This document shows, piece by piece, positions 5,164 to 5,979 of a stretch of DNA of 5,979 bases. The position numbers and the translations under genes are program-made. Within the stretch, counting starts at the first letter, position 1. Every line of letters starts with the position of its first letter. Source of the stretch: an uncultured Brachyspira sp. (lineage in GTDB: Bacteria > Spirochaetota > Brachyspiria > Brachyspirales > Brachyspiraceae); contig CAKVCJ010000126.1 of assembly GCA_934725655.1 (NCBI GenBank), positions 1 to 5,979 of the forward strand. Reading direction: 5' to 3'. Below the pieces are notes generated by a model. It did not search any database. It worked only from the letters and a program-made list of their open reading frames with translations, and was not told the origin of the DNA.

Positions 5164-5979
5164 TTAATCGTATTCTCTTTTTATATCAAATCTATTTCTA
5201 AAGCTTGAATATACAGCTGGTATTATTATAAGGGTAAACACTGTAGAAAATAGAAGCCCTCCGCAAACTGCAGTAGCCAATGGTTTATACATCTCTGTAC
5301 CATTTCCTATTTTTAGCATCATAGGAAGCATACCTAAAATTGTAGTTAAAGAAGTCATAAGCACTGGTTTTAATCTTCTCTTACAAGCTTTTAAAGCTGA
5401 TTCATTCCAAGAAATATTCTCTTCCAATACAACTTTATTCATATAATCTATTAAAACTATTCCATTGTTTACAACTATCCCCACAAGCATTATAATACCT
5501 ATTGCACTATAAACATTCAAAGTCTCCCCGCTAATATAAAGAAATATTAAAGCCCCAAATAAAGCAAAAGGCACAGATAGAGATATTACAAAAGGCGTGA
5601 TATATGATTCAAACTGCCCTGCTATTATCGCATAAACAAATACAATAGCCATTATCAATGAAACTAATAATTGATGAAAAGATTCCTGCATATCCTCATA
5701 ATCGCCTGAAAAATTTATTAAAAATCCGCTTGGTATATATATGTTATTTAATTCTTTTTTTATATCTGTTATTATTTCGTTTACAGCCCTTCCATATGAA
5801 CTTGCTGTTATTTCTATTATTCTATTATCATTTTTTCTATTTATTTCTGTGGGGCCTGTTGATTTAGATATTTTTACAACAGAAGATATTGGTATAATGT
5901 TTGTTCCTGTTGGTATCATTAATTTATATACGCCGTCTATATTTTCTCTTGTGCTGTCTTCAAGCCTCACTACTATATC
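5164..5979 (-). CDS. RND-family efflux transporter, C-terminal quarter (5' partial)
   Basis: The visible 271 residues are the end of an inner-membrane RND pump (AcrB/MexB-like HAE type), which exports drugs or lipophilic compounds using the proton gradient. The frame stays open to the window edge; the GTG at 5970 is an internal Val (the start reads DIVVRLED), so the gene begins outside. Residues 1 to about 95 are the end of the second periplasmic loop (IPISSVVKI, IPSGFLINFSGDYEDM). Five membrane segments follow, about 102-120, 127-149, 155-178, 203-223 and 231-256, matching TM8-TM12. TM10 reads GIVVNNGIVLIDYMN, with Asn171 where E. coli AcrB has the proton-relay Lys940. RRLKPVLMTSLTTILGMLP keeps Arg202 and Thr209, equivalent to AcrB Arg971 and Thr978. 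The protein ends soon after TM12. A periplasmic adaptor gene would be expected upstream, outside the window. The substrate cannot be told. Confidence 0.92.
   Translation of the reverse strand, partial: DIVVRLEDSTRENIDGVYKLMIPTGTNIIPISSVVKISKSTGPTEINRKNDNRIIEITASSYGRAVNEIITDIKKELNNIYIPSGFLINFSGDYEDMQESFHQLLVSLIMAIVFVYAIIAGQFESYITPFVISLSVPFALFGALIFLYISGETLNVYSAIGIIMLVGIVVNNGIVLIDYMNKVVLEENISWNESALKACKRRLKPVLMTSLTTILGMLPMMLKIGNGTEMYKPLATAVCGGLLFSTVFTLIIIPAVYSSFRNRFDIKREYD

Noticed and set aside
5658..5867. Leu-rich hydrophobic open frame of 69 codons on the plus strand within the RND gene
   Set aside because: It looks like a small membrane protein, but the composition results from reading AT-rich RND sequence backwards. 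No ribosome binding site is present and the RND frame is well conserved.

Overview
The window is very AT-rich DNA that fits a spirochaete, most likely Brachyspira. This is an inference from three things: base composition, a GyrA C-terminal domain next to a secreted lipoprotein with a relaxed spirochaetal lipobox, and an intergenic structured repeat that resembles repeats I recall from Brachyspira genomes. No rRNA, tRNA or other decisive marker gene is present, so the genus is not proven.

Layout. The plus strand carries the 3' end of gyrA (1-860, 5' end outside the window) with an intrinsic terminator. Next comes a monocistronic lipoprotein gene (1025-1729) with its own extended -10 promoter and terminator. 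A convergent intergenic stretch of about 430 bases follows (1818-2251). It has no credible gene but contains a compact set of hairpins and short repeats (about 1942-2110) that looks like a mobile or REP/MITE-like repeat. The rest is on the minus strand, read from right to left: the C-terminal quarter of an RND efflux pump (5164-5979, start outside the window), a XerC/XerD-type tyrosine recombinase (4145-5068), a membrane-anchored PpiD/SurA-like chaperone (2586-4049) and a 106-residue protein of unknown function (2252-2572) 13 bases behind it.

How the genes relate. The chaperone and the small protein almost certainly form one transcription unit, driven by a good sigma70-like promoter at 4095-4123 that overlaps an 8+8 bp inverted repeat. 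The recombinase is the usual chromosome-dimer-resolution type and shows no sign of phage or integron origin. RND pump subunits and lipoproteins are envelope cargo of the kind a periplasmic chaperone would handle, but nothing in the sequence ties these particular genes into one pathway.

I found no new multi-gene system. The points most worth a second look are the structured intergenic repeat, the uncharacterised 106-residue partner of the chaperone, the apparently non-catalytic parvulin domain, the palindrome over the chaperone promoter, and the lipoprotein of unknown function.
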